From: JBATTK01 sp049670505
GTDB taxonomy: Bacteria > Bacteroidota > Bacteroidia > Flavobacteriales > Flavobacteriaceae
DNA: 49,642 bases
Direction of reading: 5' to 3'
Assembly: GCA_049670505.1 (NCBI GenBank)
Contig: JBATTK010000144.1
Span: 1 to 49,642 of the forward strand
Shown here: piece after piece, positions 16,861 to 25,579 of the stretch
Layout: the number at the start of each line of letters is the position of its first letter
Numbering within the stretch: the stretch's first letter is position 1
Translations under genes and position numbers: made by a program
Notes under the pieces: model-generated
Databases searched by the model: none
Told to the model about the DNA's origin: nothing
What the model saw: only the letters and a program-made list of their open reading frames with translations

Positions 16861-16961
16861 GTTAAACAACGGTAAAGAAAAATGCAGCTGGTTTTCAGAT
16901 AGTTATTTTTTATGATCGAATCCCTATATTGTGGGAAACATTAACCTTAATAGAAAGTATC

Positions 16962-17771
16962 ATGGAAAATTTATCATTAGAAACAATTCTGGGTTATATC
17001 GAAACCTATGGAGTTCCTTTATTAAAAGCAATTTTAATTTTTGTTATCGGATCTTGGGTCATCCATAAGATTGTTAAGATTCTTTATAAAGTGATGACTA
17101 CACGGGATTATGATATTTCCCTTCAAAAATTTCTTGCTAACCTTATTTCTTGGTCGCTCAAAATATTTTTAATTATTATGGTCATCTCTACCTTGGGCGT
17201 AGAAACTACCAGTTTGGCCGCCTTGATTGCTGCCGCAGGTCTGGCCATAGGTTTGGCACTACAAGGTTCACTTGGCAATTTTGCGGGAGGGGTCTTGCTT
17301 ATCATTTTTAAGCCCTATAAAATTGGGGATTTAATAGAGGCCCAAGGTGTTTTGGGAGCGGTTAAGGAAATCGAGATTTTTACTACCAAATTAATAACAC
17401 CTCAAAACAAATTAGCGATCGTTCCCAATGGGGCCATGGCTAATGGAAATATCATTAACTATACCGCCGAAGGAAAAATGCGAGTGGATACTACCATAGG
17501 CATCGGATATGGGGAAGATATTAAAATGGCCAAGGAAGTTCTACTGGGAGTTTTGACTTCCAACTCCAAGGTAATGGATGATCCAGCGCCTTCCGTAAAC
17601 GTATCGGAATTAGCGGATAGTTCCGTGAATTTTGCGGTACGTCCTTTCTGTAAACCAGAGGACTATTGGGATGTATATTTTGCCACTTTGGAAGGTTGTA
17701 AATTGGCACTTGATAAGGCGGGTATAGAGATACCATATCCACATCAGGTAGAGATCCAGAAAAAAGAATAG
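16962..17771 (+). CDS. mscS: Small-conductance mechanosensitive channel, MscS family
   Basis: Inner-membrane channel that opens under membrane tension to release solutes in hypo-osmotic shock. I start at the ATG at 16962 (MENLSLETILGYIETYG), giving 269 residues; an upstream TTG is in frame but unnecessary. Three transmembrane helices occupy about 15-100. TM3 has the Ala/Gly-packed pore helix (LAALIAAAGLAIGLALQGSLGNFAGG) that defines the family, quoted in parts, then the beta domain with FKPYKIGDLIE and VPNGAMANGNIINY. It appears monocistronic and converges on purB. Confidence 0.94.
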   Translation: MENLSLETILGYIETYGVPLLKAILIFVIGSWVIHKIVKILYKVMTTRDYDISLQKFLANLISWSLKIFLIIMVISTLGVETTSLAALIAAAGLAIGLALQGSLGNFAGGVLLIIFKPYKIGDLIEAQGVLGAVKEIEIFTTKLITPQNKLAIVPNGAMANGNIINYTAEGKMRVDTTIGIGYGEDIKMAKEVLLGVLTSNSKVMDDPAPSVNVSELADSSVNFAVRPFCKPEDYWDVYFATLEGCKLALDKAGIEIPYPHQVEIQKKE

Positions 17772-17797
17772 GCAACAATATCCGAATTATATGGTCT

Positions 17798-17828
17798 TTC
17801 CGAGCCCGACTGCTATCGGGGCTCGGAA
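17798..17828. terminator. GC-rich hairpin between convergent mscS and purB
   Basis: TTCCGAGCCCGA (17798-17809) pairs with TCGGGGCTCGGAA (17816-17828) with a single bulged G. It lies in the 71-base gap between convergent genes and could block both transcripts, although no long T-run is present on either side. Its CCCGA..TATCGGG core resembles the hairpin at 47469-47490, so it may be a dispersed element. Confidence 0.55.
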
Positions 17829-17842
17829 TCACGGTTGTGTTC

Positions 17843-19186
17843 CTAAACTCCGGTATAATTACTTGGGGTAATTGCTTTCAATTCCGTTTTGATAGTTTCC
17901 GAAATATGCAGGGTATCTATAAAATTGGAAATGGAATCTTGGGTAATTCGGGCATTGGTACGTGTTAATCCCTTTAAAGCTTCATACGGATCGGGATAAC
18001 CTTCGCGTCTAAGTACGGTTTGAATAGCCTCTGCCACCACGGCCCAATTGTTTTCCAAATCCTGTTCAAACTTGGGTATATTCAATAATAATTTGTTCAA
18101 TCCCTTTAGGGTAGATTGAAAGGCTATGAGCGTATGCGCTATAGGTAGACCAATGTTTCGAAGTACTGTACTGTCCGTTAAATCGCGCTGAAGCCTAGAG
18201 ATCGGTAGTTTTGCCGATAAATGTTCAAATATGGCGTTGGCCAGACCCAAGTTACCTTCCGAGTTTTCAAAATCAATCGGATTCACTTTATGGGGCATAG
18301 CCGAAGAACCTACTTCCCCTTTTTTTATTTTTTGCTTAAAATAATCCATGGAAACATACGTCCAGAAATCCCTATCCAAGTCAATAATTATGGTATTAAT
18401 TCTTTTTAAGGTGTCGAACAGGGCGGCCATATGGTCGTAATGCTCTATTTGTGTTGTGGGGAACGAATGATATAAACCTAATTTTTCTTGTACAAATTGC
18501 TGTCCAAAGGCTTTCCAATCTATATGCGGATACGCTACTTTGTGCGCATTGTAATTTCCTGTGGCGCCACCAAACTTAGAAGCACTCGGAATATCGTTGA
18601 GTAAATTGAACTGTTCTTTTAATCGGACTACGAAAACATCGATTTCTTTTCCCAGTCGGGTAGGGGAAGCAGGTTGTCCGTGTGTTCTGGCCAACATAGG
18701 AATTTCTGCCCATTCCAAGGCCAATTCCTTTAGTTTGTTGAGCACCTCCATATATTGGGGCACATACACCTCGTTTATGGCCTCCTTTAAAGAAAGCGGA
18801 ATAGCCGTATTGTTAATATCTTGGGAGGTCAGCCCAAAATGTATGAACTCCTTAAAAAGTTCTAGTCCCAATGCATCAAATTTTTTCTTAATGAAGTATT
18901 CTACGGCTTTGACATCGTGATTCGTTATTTTTTCAATGTCCTTAATGGCCTGTGCATCGCCGGAATTAAAATCCGTATAAATGGTTCGTAGGTCCTTAAA
19001 CTTGGAAGCATCAAATGTGGCAAGTTGTGGTAAGGGAATTTCACATAACGCTATGAAATACTCTATTTCTACCCGTACCCTATATTTGATCAGTGCTTGT
19101 TCGGAAAAGAAAGGAGCCAGTGCATTGGCTTTACTTCTATAACGTCCGTCAATTGGGGATATAGCACTTAATTCGTTTAACGACAT
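17843..19186 (-). CDS. purB: Adenylosuccinate lyase
   Basis: Catalyses two fumarate-releasing steps of purine synthesis: SAICAR to AICAR, and adenylosuccinate to AMP. The 447-residue length is normal. Signature segments are TSQDINNTA (120-128), ARTHGQPASPT (166-176, with the conserved His169) and the flexible loop GSSAMPHKVNPIDFEN (293-308), which holds the catalytic Ser. The HEAT-like gene is 90 bases upstream on the same strand and may be co-transcribed. Confidence 0.96.
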   Translation of the reverse strand: MSLNELSAISPIDGRYRSKANALAPFFSEQALIKYRVRVEIEYFIALCEIPLPQLATFDASKFKDLRTIYTDFNSGDAQAIKDIEKITNHDVKAVEYFIKKKFDALGLELFKEFIHFGLTSQDINNTAIPLSLKEAINEVYVPQYMEVLNKLKELALEWAEIPMLARTHGQPASPTRLGKEIDVFVVRLKEQFNLLNDIPSASKFGGATGNYNAHKVAYPHIDWKAFGQQFVQEKLGLYHSFPTTQIEHYDHMAALFDTLKRINTIIIDLDRDFWTYVSMDYFKQKIKKGEVGSSAMPHKVNPIDFENSEGNLGLANAIFEHLSAKLPISRLQRDLTDSTVLRNIGLPIAHTLIAFQSTLKGLNKLLLNIPKFEQDLENNWAVVAEAIQTVLRREGYPDPYEALKGLTRTNARITQDSISNFIDTLHISETIKTELKAITPSNYTGV

Positions 19187-19276
19187 CTGCTGTAAATTGG
19201 TTGTTTCTAGGAAAGTGGCAAAGATAACGATAAGTTAAGGAGTTCAAAAGATTTGGCCGGCTTATGTTTCTGCAAA

Positions 19277-19837
19277 CTATTTGAGTTTAGCCAAGGTATG
19301 CCTGGCCCTGGCTTTATAGGCAGCGCTGCCCGTGTTATAGTTCTGTTCCAAAACCATGCGCAGTTCCGGATGTATCCAACTGAATTTTTTTCCTAACAGA
19401 TAAAGGGAGGTCATTGAATATGCCTTTGCCGCGACTTTATGGTCGCCGATAAGCCAATCAAAACAGGCTGTTGTTATTTTTTCCAAATGTTGTTCTTTCA
19501 AAACTTTTTGGGCCTTGTTCGGCTGTTTTGAAAAATATGCCAAGATCAGGTATTCACATATTTTGGCCATGGGCCTTACCGATGAATCCAAATGGACCAG
19601 ACCAATATTGGAAGTGAACGTATCCAGAAAGGGAAAAATAAACGATAAGTTTCTCTTGGCCGTAAATTCCAGCACCCAACTGGCTTTAGAGGAGATGGGA
19701 TCTTTGGTATCAAATACAATTTCCAACAAAGGTGTAATTAAATCAGGATTGCTTAGGACCAGGTTTGCCATTTCCATCCGTTTTTCCCTGGAATGGTTTA
19801 CATAGTCCAAAGATGTATATAGTTCTGTTCTGGTCAC
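19277..19837 (-). CDS. HEAT/ARM-like helical repeat protein of unknown function
   Basis: A 186-residue all-helical protein with no signal peptide or transmembrane segment. Repeated helix pairs such as PDLITPLLEIVFDTKDPISSKASWVLEFTA (quoted for pattern only, about 31-60) suggest alpha-solenoid repeats for protein contacts. It lies directly upstream of purB in the same direction. Nothing catalytic is visible, and any lyase name based on its neighbour would be unsupported. Confidence 0.7.
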   Translation of the reverse strand: MTRTELYTSLDYVNHSREKRMEMANLVLSNPDLITPLLEIVFDTKDPISSKASWVLEFTAKRNLSFIFPFLDTFTSNIGLVHLDSSVRPMAKICEYLILAYFSKQPNKAQKVLKEQHLEKITTACFDWLIGDHKVAAKAYSMTSLYLLGKKFSWIHPELRMVLEQNYNTGSAAYKARARHTLAKLK

Positions 19838-19873
19838 AAAAAATTGTATTTTTAATCCAACAAATTAATAAGA

Positions 19874-20347
19874 ATGAAAATACTAAAAAAAATTGCTTTG
19901 GTACTATTGGTCGTGTTTGTTGCCATACAATTTTATCGTCCCGAAAAAAATATAGATCAAGGGGAACACACGACCGCTTTTTTAACGCAGACCAATCCGC
20001 CCCAAGCGGTACGGGTTATTCTACAGGAAACCTGTTATGATTGCCATAGCAATAATACCATTTATCCATGGTACAATAACATAGCCCCCGTATCGTATTG
20101 GTTAGCAGACCACATTGACCATGGAAAAGGACATTTGAATTTTTCGGCCTGGGAGGATTATTCCGCAAAACAGAAAGACCATAAACTGGATGAGGTCATA
20201 GAAATGATAGAAGCTAGGGAAATGCCCCTAAAAGAATACACCTGGACGCACGCTGAAGCTAAACTTACCGATGAACAGCGACAAGAGGTTATAGATTGGG
20301 CCAAAAAGACTAGAGTACTTTATCAATTAGGCGGGCAACCAGAGTAG
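19874..20347 (+). CDS. Haem-binding domain protein with one CxxCH motif
   Basis: A 157-residue membrane-anchored c-type haem protein. The N-terminal helix (about 4-20) is an anchor or signal, and the covalent haem site CYDCH is at 54-58. WYNNIAPVSYWLADHIDHGKGHLNFSAW follows (in parts, about 66-93), and a C-terminal helical part ends in RQEVIDWAKKTR. This matches the small Bacteroidota haem-binding domain family (PF14376-like). The EMPLKEYTW segment may supply a methionine ligand; this is inference. Its 3' end overlaps the convergent sirtuin gene by 38 bases. Confidence 0.85.
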   Translation: MKILKKIALVLLVVFVAIQFYRPEKNIDQGEHTTAFLTQTNPPQAVRVILQETCYDCHSNNTIYPWYNNIAPVSYWLADHIDHGKGHLNFSAWEDYSAKQKDHKLDEVIEMIEAREMPLKEYTWTHAEAKLTDEQRQEVIDWAKKTRVLYQLGGQPE

Positions 20348-21005
20348 GAACTCCCAATACTGCGGTTTTTTCGATGGTGGTCAGGCTTGTATAATCCGAT
20401 GCCGAAACACTTGGTTTGGGGTCTACAAAATAAATAGGGGTGTGTGGTTGCACATAGTTTATTAAGCTGGCCGCCGGATATACTTGCATGGATGTTCCTA
20501 TGATGATCAAAATATCTGCGGTATACGTAATTTCCATGGCCTTTTCCAATAATGGGACTTGTTCACCGAACCAAACAATATGTGGGCGCAATTGATCTCC
20601 ATTTTCGTTTAAATCCCCTAGGTTTAGATCTTTTTCCCAAGGCATGATCAAATCTTCGTCATGGGTACTACGCACTTTTAGCAATTCCCCGTGCAAGTGC
20701 ACTACATGGGAACTTCCGGCACGTTCATGTAGGTTATCCACGTTTTGAGTAATGATACTAACGTTAAAATGTTTTTCCAAGTCGGCTAAAGCTTCGTGGG
20801 CAGCATTGGGGAATACGGTTAACAATTGCCTCCTTCTCTGATTGTAAAAATCCAACACCAAGGTAGGATTCTGGGCAAATCCTTGGGGCGAGGCCACTTC
20901 CATAACATCATGTCCTTCCCATAGTCCATTGGCGTCGCGAAAGGTTTTTAGACCACTTTCCGCACTTATACCGGCACCGGTCAATACTACAATTTTTTGT
21001 TTCAT
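20310..21005 (-). CDS. cobB: NAD-dependent protein deacylase, class III sirtuin (CobB-like)
   Basis: Removes acyl groups from protein lysines with NAD+. The start is ATG at 21005 (MKQKIVVLTGAGISAESGL), giving 231 residues; an upstream in-frame start adds 42 unconserved residues. Motifs are GAGISAESGLKTFRD (10-24), TQNVDNLHERAG (86-97) and HLHGE with catalytic His105. The FYNQR segment (Tyr54, Arg57) matches the YxxR signature of SIRT5/CobB-type enzymes that accept succinyl and malonyl groups. There are no cysteines at all, so the usual structural zinc site is absent. Confidence 0.92.
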   Translation of the reverse strand: MKQKIVVLTGAGISAESGLKTFRDANGLWEGHDVMEVASPQGFAQNPTLVLDFYNQRRRQLLTVFPNAAHEALADLEKHFNVSIITQNVDNLHERAGSSHVVHLHGELLKVRSTHDEDLIMPWEKDLNLGDLNENGDQLRPHIVWFGEQVPLLEKAMEITYTADILIIIGTSMQVYPAASLINYVQPHTPIYFVDPKPSVSASDYTSLTTIEKTAVLGVPTLVARLIDKVL

Positions 21006-21234
21006 GGGAATAGCATATATATACGTTCTAAATATACATTTTTCCTTTTTTATTGACCGCTGCACATTTTGCATACATTTTTCCAATTTCGACCTCTCCC
21101 TAAAAGGATAGATTAGAGAATTCCCCCCCATCCTTGCCTATCTGGCAGTTAGCCTTCAGCCTCCAATAAAATAAGAGGAGCTTTAGCATATTTAGATCAA
21201 AATGCACAACGGGTTTTTTTATTATATTCGATTT

Positions 21235-21891
21235 GTGATCGATCATCAACTTTTAGCACATTTGGAGAATTTTATTAGTCCGGAACGCAGACAACGGTTC
21301 CGAGATATTTTGGAGGAACGTACCAAATACATAACGGTGGCCATAGAGGATGTATACCAATTGCATAATACTAGTGCCGTGATACGAAGCTGTGAAGTTT
21401 TTGGTATTCAGGAAGCGCATCTTATAGAAAGTAGATTCGGAAAGCGATTGGATAAGAACATAGCCATGGGCGCGCAACAATGGGTAGATGTATACAGATA
21501 TAAAACCACTACGGAATGCCTTTCTATGTTAAAGGAAAAAGGCTATCAAATTATTGCTACCACCCCTCATGATGAAACGGGTCTATTGCACGACTTTAGG
21601 ATCGATGGTAAAATTGCGTTGTTTTTTGGAACCGAGAAAGAAGGCCTTAGCGAAACGGTATTGCAAAATGCGGATGGATGTATAAAGATACCCATGGTAG
21701 GTTTTACGGAAAGCCTTAATATTTCGGTATCCGCTGCTATTATTTTGCATACACTTACCGATAAATTGAAGAAAAGTGATAAACGCTGGCAACTGACCGA
21801 AGCCGAAAAAGTGGAAAAACAATTGGATTGGATTAAAAAATCCATCAAAAGCATAGATGCCATTTTAGCAAGATATTATGATAATGAATAG
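21235..21891 (+). CDS. trmH: tRNA (guanosine-18-2'-O)-methyltransferase TrmH
   Basis: SPOUT-class enzyme that 2'-O-methylates G18 in the D-loop of tRNAs using S-adenosylmethionine. I prefer the GTG at 21235 (VIDHQLLAHLENFISPERRQRF), giving 218 residues and matching the usual TrmH N-terminus. An in-frame ATG at 21202 adds eleven hydrophobic residues. Motifs are HNTSAVIRSCEVFG (motif 1, catalytic Arg), FFGTEKEGLS (motif 2) and IPMVGFTESLNISVSAAI (motif 3, knot). A basic C-terminal helix that could help bind tRNA is present. It appears monocistronic. Confidence 0.93.
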   Translation: MIDHQLLAHLENFISPERRQRFRDILEERTKYITVAIEDVYQLHNTSAVIRSCEVFGIQEAHLIESRFGKRLDKNIAMGAQQWVDVYRYKTTTECLSMLKEKGYQIIATTPHDETGLLHDFRIDGKIALFFGTEKEGLSETVLQNADGCIKIPMVGFTESLNISVSAAIILHTLTDKLKKSDKRWQLTEAEKVEKQLDWIKKSIKSIDAILARYYDNE

Positions 21892-21936
21892 ATATTTTCA
21901 TTATTTTTAGACAACAACTAACTAATTGATAAACAA

Positions 21937-22467
21937 ATGACTACATTTCTCTACATTTTGGTGGGGATTATTGCTTTAATTCTAATTCTGGCAGTAATAG
22001 CCCCAAAGACTTATGATGTTTTTAGAACGATCGAGATTGCGAAACCCAAACCAGAGGTCTTTCAGTACTTAAGGTTTTTAAAAAAACAGGACGAATGGTC
22101 CCCATGGGCCAGAAAAGATCCTGATATGGAAAAAAAGTTTACGGGAACCGATGGTGAAGTCGGTGCCGTCAGTTATTGGAAAGGTAATAAGGACGTTGGA
22201 GAAGGAGAGCAGGAAATTACGAAAGTAATTGATAATGAACGAGTAGAAGGGGAACTGCGATTTCTTAAACCTTGGAAGTCTACTTCTAGCTGTTATATGG
22301 ATGTTGATGACACTTCCGATGGAAATACCAGGGTAACTTGGGGGTTCTCCGGAAAGAACAAATTTCCAATGAGTATCATGATGTTGTTTATGAATATGGA
22401 TAAGATGGTAGGAAAGGATTTTGAGGAGGGTTTAGATCGTTTAAAATCTATTTTGGAAAGTAAATAA
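21937..22467 (+). CDS. Membrane-anchored SRPBCC (START/polyketide cyclase-like) protein
   Basis: A 176-residue protein with an N-terminal hydrophobic helix (about 3-24) followed by an SRPBCC-fold domain. The domain starts at TYDVFRTIEIAKPKPEVFQYL and includes a typical KKQDEWSPWARKDPDMEKKF stretch and a C-terminal helix (MVGKDFEEGLDRLKSI). Such domains bind hydrophobic ligands; the ligand is unknown. The following VOC gene begins one base after this stop, so the two form a translationally linked pair. Confidence 0.85.
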   Translation: MTTFLYILVGIIALILILAVIAPKTYDVFRTIEIAKPKPEVFQYLRFLKKQDEWSPWARKDPDMEKKFTGTDGEVGAVSYWKGNKDVGEGEQEITKVIDNERVEGELRFLKPWKSTSSCYMDVDDTSDGNTRVTWGFSGKNKFPMSIMMLFMNMDKMVGKDFEEGLDRLKSILESK

Positions 22468-22468
22468 T

Positions 22469-22852
22469 ATGACTATGGAAAGTAATATGGTAGGTTGGTT
22501 CGAGATTCCTGTGACCGATATGGAAAGGGCCAAAGCATTTTACGACGCTGTTTTCGATATCACCATTTCCATTCATGATCTGGGTGGGCTGGTAATGGGG
22601 TGGTTTCCCCATGTTCCGGGAAAAACCGGAGCGACAGGTTCTTTAGTAAAACATGAAATGTACGTACCTAGTGCCACCCAAGGGACTTTAATTTACTTTT
22701 CCTGTGCAGATGTAGCCGACCAACTGGTCAGGGCAGAAACTGCGGGGGGAGAGATTTTAAAACCGAAAACGGAAATAGGGGATGGACATGGATACATGGC
22801 ATTGCTTAAAGATACCGAAGGCAATAGAATTGCACTACATTCTTTAAAATAA
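22469..22852 (+). CDS. VOC-superfamily (glyoxalase/bleomycin-resistance-like) protein
   Basis: A 127-residue single-domain VOC protein built from paired beta-alpha-beta-beta-beta units. NMVGWFEIPVTDMERAKAFY marks the first unit, and the second ends GYMALLKDTEGNRIALHSLK with the usual Glu/His positions. It is cytosolic and adjacent to the SRPBCC gene. These proteins can be dioxygenases, isomerases or binding proteins; no specific activity can be assigned. Confidence 0.87.
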   Translation: MTMESNMVGWFEIPVTDMERAKAFYDAVFDITISIHDLGGLVMGWFPHVPGKTGATGSLVKHEMYVPSATQGTLIYFSCADVADQLVRAETAGGEILKPKTEIGDGHGYMALLKDTEGNRIALHSLK

Positions 22853-22865
22853 AGGGTCTGTTTCC

Positions 22866-24566
22866 TTATTGAACCAGTTCTAGAAGCGCAATATTATAGT
22901 CGTTTTCCAAGACTACTTTTCCGTTTTTTACTTCTACCTCGGTTTCCGAATAGGTATCGTATAGTTTTGTACCGTCACCAAAAAATCCTTTGACCCATAA
23001 CGATTTTTTCCCTTTGGGCAAATCTAATCCTACAACTACTTTGTCCTTATACTCTCCTTCTAAAAAAGTTCTGCTGAATACATAGGGTTTTTTTGCCAGG
23101 CGTTTGTGTTTACCGGCACCTATAGCGGGGTGATTGTTTCTAAATTTACCCAATTTTTGCCAATGGTCATGTATTTTTTTTGTTTCCGGTATGCTGTCCA
23201 AATCTTCCCAATTCATAAAGGAACGTAAAGTGGCATCACCCTGTGTGCTATCAATGACAAGACTACGTGCCGTTTCGTCCCCATAATAAATTTGGGATGC
23301 CCCAGGCGTAAGTAACAATATATTGGCGGCATAATAGGGTTTTTTCCTTTCTTTATCGAACGGGGCTCCATCATCATGGGAGCTTAGATAGTTTAAAACA
23401 CTTTTTCCCTGTAGTTTTGAATTCAATAGATCATGATATTTTTTAAATACGGTCTCATAGTCATTTAAGGCATCATTTTTCAATTCAAAATTGATCAGGC
23501 TTTTAAATCCATGGTTAAAATAATCTACTTTTTTATCGCCGAAGTCAAATTCCCTTCCTCCGGATATTCCATAATTATATACTTCACCGACCATAAAAAA
23601 TGAGTTATCGTCCAGCACTTCATCAGGGTGTTTTTTCTTCCATGTAGTAAAGGCATAAGCGGCTTCTTTATACAGTTCCGCCCATGCTTTTTCATCAACA
23701 TGTTTTACCGTATCTACTCTGAAACCATCTATTCCCAAAGCATTTACGTAATCCGTCAACCATTTGATAATATAAAATCGTGGTGCTCTGGGATACCCTG
23801 TTCGCTCAAAGAATAATTGAAGTTCGTCCAATTCGGTGCTTAGTCTACCCTCTGCTTTCCATTTCGCCAATAAGGGATCGGGTAATTCCACCGTTTCATC
23901 AGATTTGGTATAGACATCGGGAAGGTTGTTTACCAAGGTACAACTGGTGGTATTCTCATAGGTTGTGAACTCACATGTAGGTTCTGTACGTACCCATTCC
24001 GCCGGCCAAACGGGATCTTCGTCGGTCACTGGTCCGGTATGATTTAGGACCACGTCCATTAATATGCGGATTCCCTTGCCGTGGGCAATTTTTACTAACT
24101 GCTCCAAGTCTTCATGAGTTCCAAAATTAGGGTCCAAAGTAGTCCAATCCTTAGTCCAGTAGCCATGATAACCATAGGTATTTCCCGTTCCTTCATCGGT
24201 ATCCCCATGTATTTGTTCTACAACCGGTGTAAACCAAATGGCGTTTACTCCCAAATCCGTAAAATATCCGTCTTCTATTTTTTGTATGATTCCTTGGATG
24301 TCTCCTCCCTCAAAACCCCTTAAGATTCCAGTTTCATTGTTCCTTTCAAAATTAGTATCATTTTCCGGGTTGCCATTGTTAAAACGATCCGTCATCAAAA
24401 AATAGATATTGGCACCTTCCCATACAAAGGGTATGTTTTTATCTTGTTTGGGAATGGAATCCGTTAGGGCAATGGATTTCTCTTCAAGGGTCGTTTTTTT
24501 CTCCTCTTTACAGGCAAAAAGAAACGTAAAAATTGCTATAGCAATTAGCAGTTTTTTCATTTTCAT
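22866..24566 (-). CDS. GH13-family alpha-amylase lipoprotein
   Basis: A 566-residue glycoside hydrolase on the cell envelope that cleaves alpha-1,4-glucans or maltodextrins. The lipoprotein signal has Cys19 (FLFAC). The GH13 barrel shows region I (DVVLNHT, 171-177), region II with nucleophile Asp285 (GFRVD), region III with acid/base Glu328 (MVGE) and region IV with Asp398 (SSHDD). An inserted Cys/Thr-rich loop near 196-215 and a C-terminal beta domain complete it. No susCD genes are adjacent, so it is not part of an obvious polysaccharide-utilisation locus here. Confidence 0.94.
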   Translation of the reverse strand: MKMKKLLIAIAIFTFLFACKEEKKTTLEEKSIALTDSIPKQDKNIPFVWEGANIYFLMTDRFNNGNPENDTNFERNNETGILRGFEGGDIQGIIQKIEDGYFTDLGVNAIWFTPVVEQIHGDTDEGTGNTYGYHGYWTKDWTTLDPNFGTHEDLEQLVKIAHGKGIRILMDVVLNHTGPVTDEDPVWPAEWVRTEPTCEFTTYENTTSCTLVNNLPDVYTKSDETVELPDPLLAKWKAEGRLSTELDELQLFFERTGYPRAPRFYIIKWLTDYVNALGIDGFRVDTVKHVDEKAWAELYKEAAYAFTTWKKKHPDEVLDDNSFFMVGEVYNYGISGGREFDFGDKKVDYFNHGFKSLINFELKNDALNDYETVFKKYHDLLNSKLQGKSVLNYLSSHDDGAPFDKERKKPYYAANILLLTPGASQIYYGDETARSLVIDSTQGDATLRSFMNWEDLDSIPETKKIHDHWQKLGKFRNNHPAIGAGKHKRLAKKPYVFSRTFLEGEYKDKVVVGLDLPKGKKSLWVKGFFGDGTKLYDTYSETEVEVKNGKVVLENDYNIALLELVQ

Positions 24567-24720
24567 CTATTTTCCCTAAAACTATAAAATGATAGTGGAA
24601 ATATAAAATTTATTTCTTCGGTTAGACCATATCGGCGTTTAAACAACGGAGTGGCCTAGGGGAGAGCTAGTTGCAGTGCTATCGACTACGTATTTTATTG
24701 CTAGGACCAATGACAGAAAA

Positions 24721-25500
24721 CTATTTTGTTCTATTCAAGACTTTATATTCTTCGTAACAGGCGCTGATGGCATCCAAAATTTGGAGATCATTTGCGGTTG
24801 TTATGAAGGATTTGGAGTAATTACAGTTATTGAGAATATCATCGATATCCATTTTTTCTATCTGAAGTAATTCGGTTAGCGTTTCCCGATCAAATTTCGA
24901 GGCTAAAAGATCCCGTATTTTATCGTCTTCCTTGATCTGCCTAAGTTTACGCATCTGATTGGGTTTCTTTCCAAAAAGATTACGGAGCAAATCTGCAGGA
25001 TTGAGAATTGCCCCAAGTACTTTACTTACTGCACTAGGGTTTTTCTTTCCAGCCTCATATCCCACGGAAAGACCGGAAATACTATACTGGTAGGCATTGT
25101 TTACGGGAAGATTTTTCACATCTATTTCTAAATAGCCCGTAAGTTGAAAGGGGCGCAATATAACTTCTTCCAATGCATAGGCAAGTTCCGTTAATTTTAC
25201 TTTGGTATCCTTAAACTTGAACATGTCATTGGTAACCCTTATTTTTTGGGATTTAAAGCCTAAGAAAGAAAAATACAGGGTATCGTTTACTGCGGCGGTA
25301 ATAGAGAATTCTCCATTTTTATTCGTGATGGTACCTACTACTTTATTTAAATTTACCACATGCACACTTTCCATTGGGAAGTCTGTCTGGGCATTAACAA
25401 CTACCGCCTGTACCTCCCTTTCATCAGCGCTCTCCCCTTCTTCCTGTGAAAACCCAACACCTGCTATAAGCGCAAAACATAGAAATATATATATCTTCAT
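24721..25500 (-). CDS. Exported protein with CarboxypepD_reg-like N-terminal domain
   Basis: A 259-residue protein starting at the ATG at 25500 (signal MKIYIFLCFALIAGVGFSQ). An in-frame upstream start would run through the helicase terminator. A carboxypeptidase-regulatory-like beta-sandwich (about 30-115: VQAVVVNAQTDFPMESVHVVN, NKNGEFSITA, VNDTLYFSFLGF) is followed by a charged helical part containing NLFGKKPNQMRKLRQIKEDDKIRDLLASKF in segments. There is no barrel, so this is not a TonB receptor. It is probably periplasmic; function unknown. The helicase gene ends just upstream and its terminator lies between. Confidence 0.8.
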   Translation of the reverse strand: MKIYIFLCFALIAGVGFSQEEGESADEREVQAVVVNAQTDFPMESVHVVNLNKVVGTITNKNGEFSITAAVNDTLYFSFLGFKSQKIRVTNDMFKFKDTKVKLTELAYALEEVILRPFQLTGYLEIDVKNLPVNNAYQYSISGLSVGYEAGKKNPSAVSKVLGAILNPADLLRNLFGKKPNQMRKLRQIKEDDKIRDLLASKFDRETLTELLQIEKMDIDDILNNCNYSKSFITTANDLQILDAISACYEEYKVLNRTK

Positions 25501-25534
25501 GTAGTATAATCCAACGTTAAAAATACTAAACAAA

Positions 25535-25568
25535 ATAAAAAAACATGCCCAGAGGCATGTTTTTTTAA
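25535..25568 (-). terminator. Intrinsic terminator after the DEAD-box helicase gene
   Basis: An 8-bp stem AACATGCC / GGCATGTT (25542-25549, 25554-25561, loop CAGA) has A/T tracts on both sides. On the minus strand the T-run follows the stem, fitting termination of the helicase transcript. Confidence 0.88.
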
Positions 25569-25579
25569 TATACAATTAA

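Noticed and set aside
19277..19837. Naming the HEAT-like protein as a second adenylosuccinate lyase
   Set aside because: It has none of the lyase signatures; only the neighbouring purB does.
24567..24720. Possible small RNA or tRNA between the amylase and CarboxypepD_reg-like genes
   Set aside because: No cloverleaf, terminator or promoter box was found; the interval appears to be an ordinary short spacer.
22866..25500. Possible polysaccharide-utilisation locus around the GH13 lipoprotein
   Set aside because: No SusC/SusD pair, transporter or sugar-specific regulator is adjacent; the CarboxypepD_reg-like protein lacks a barrel.
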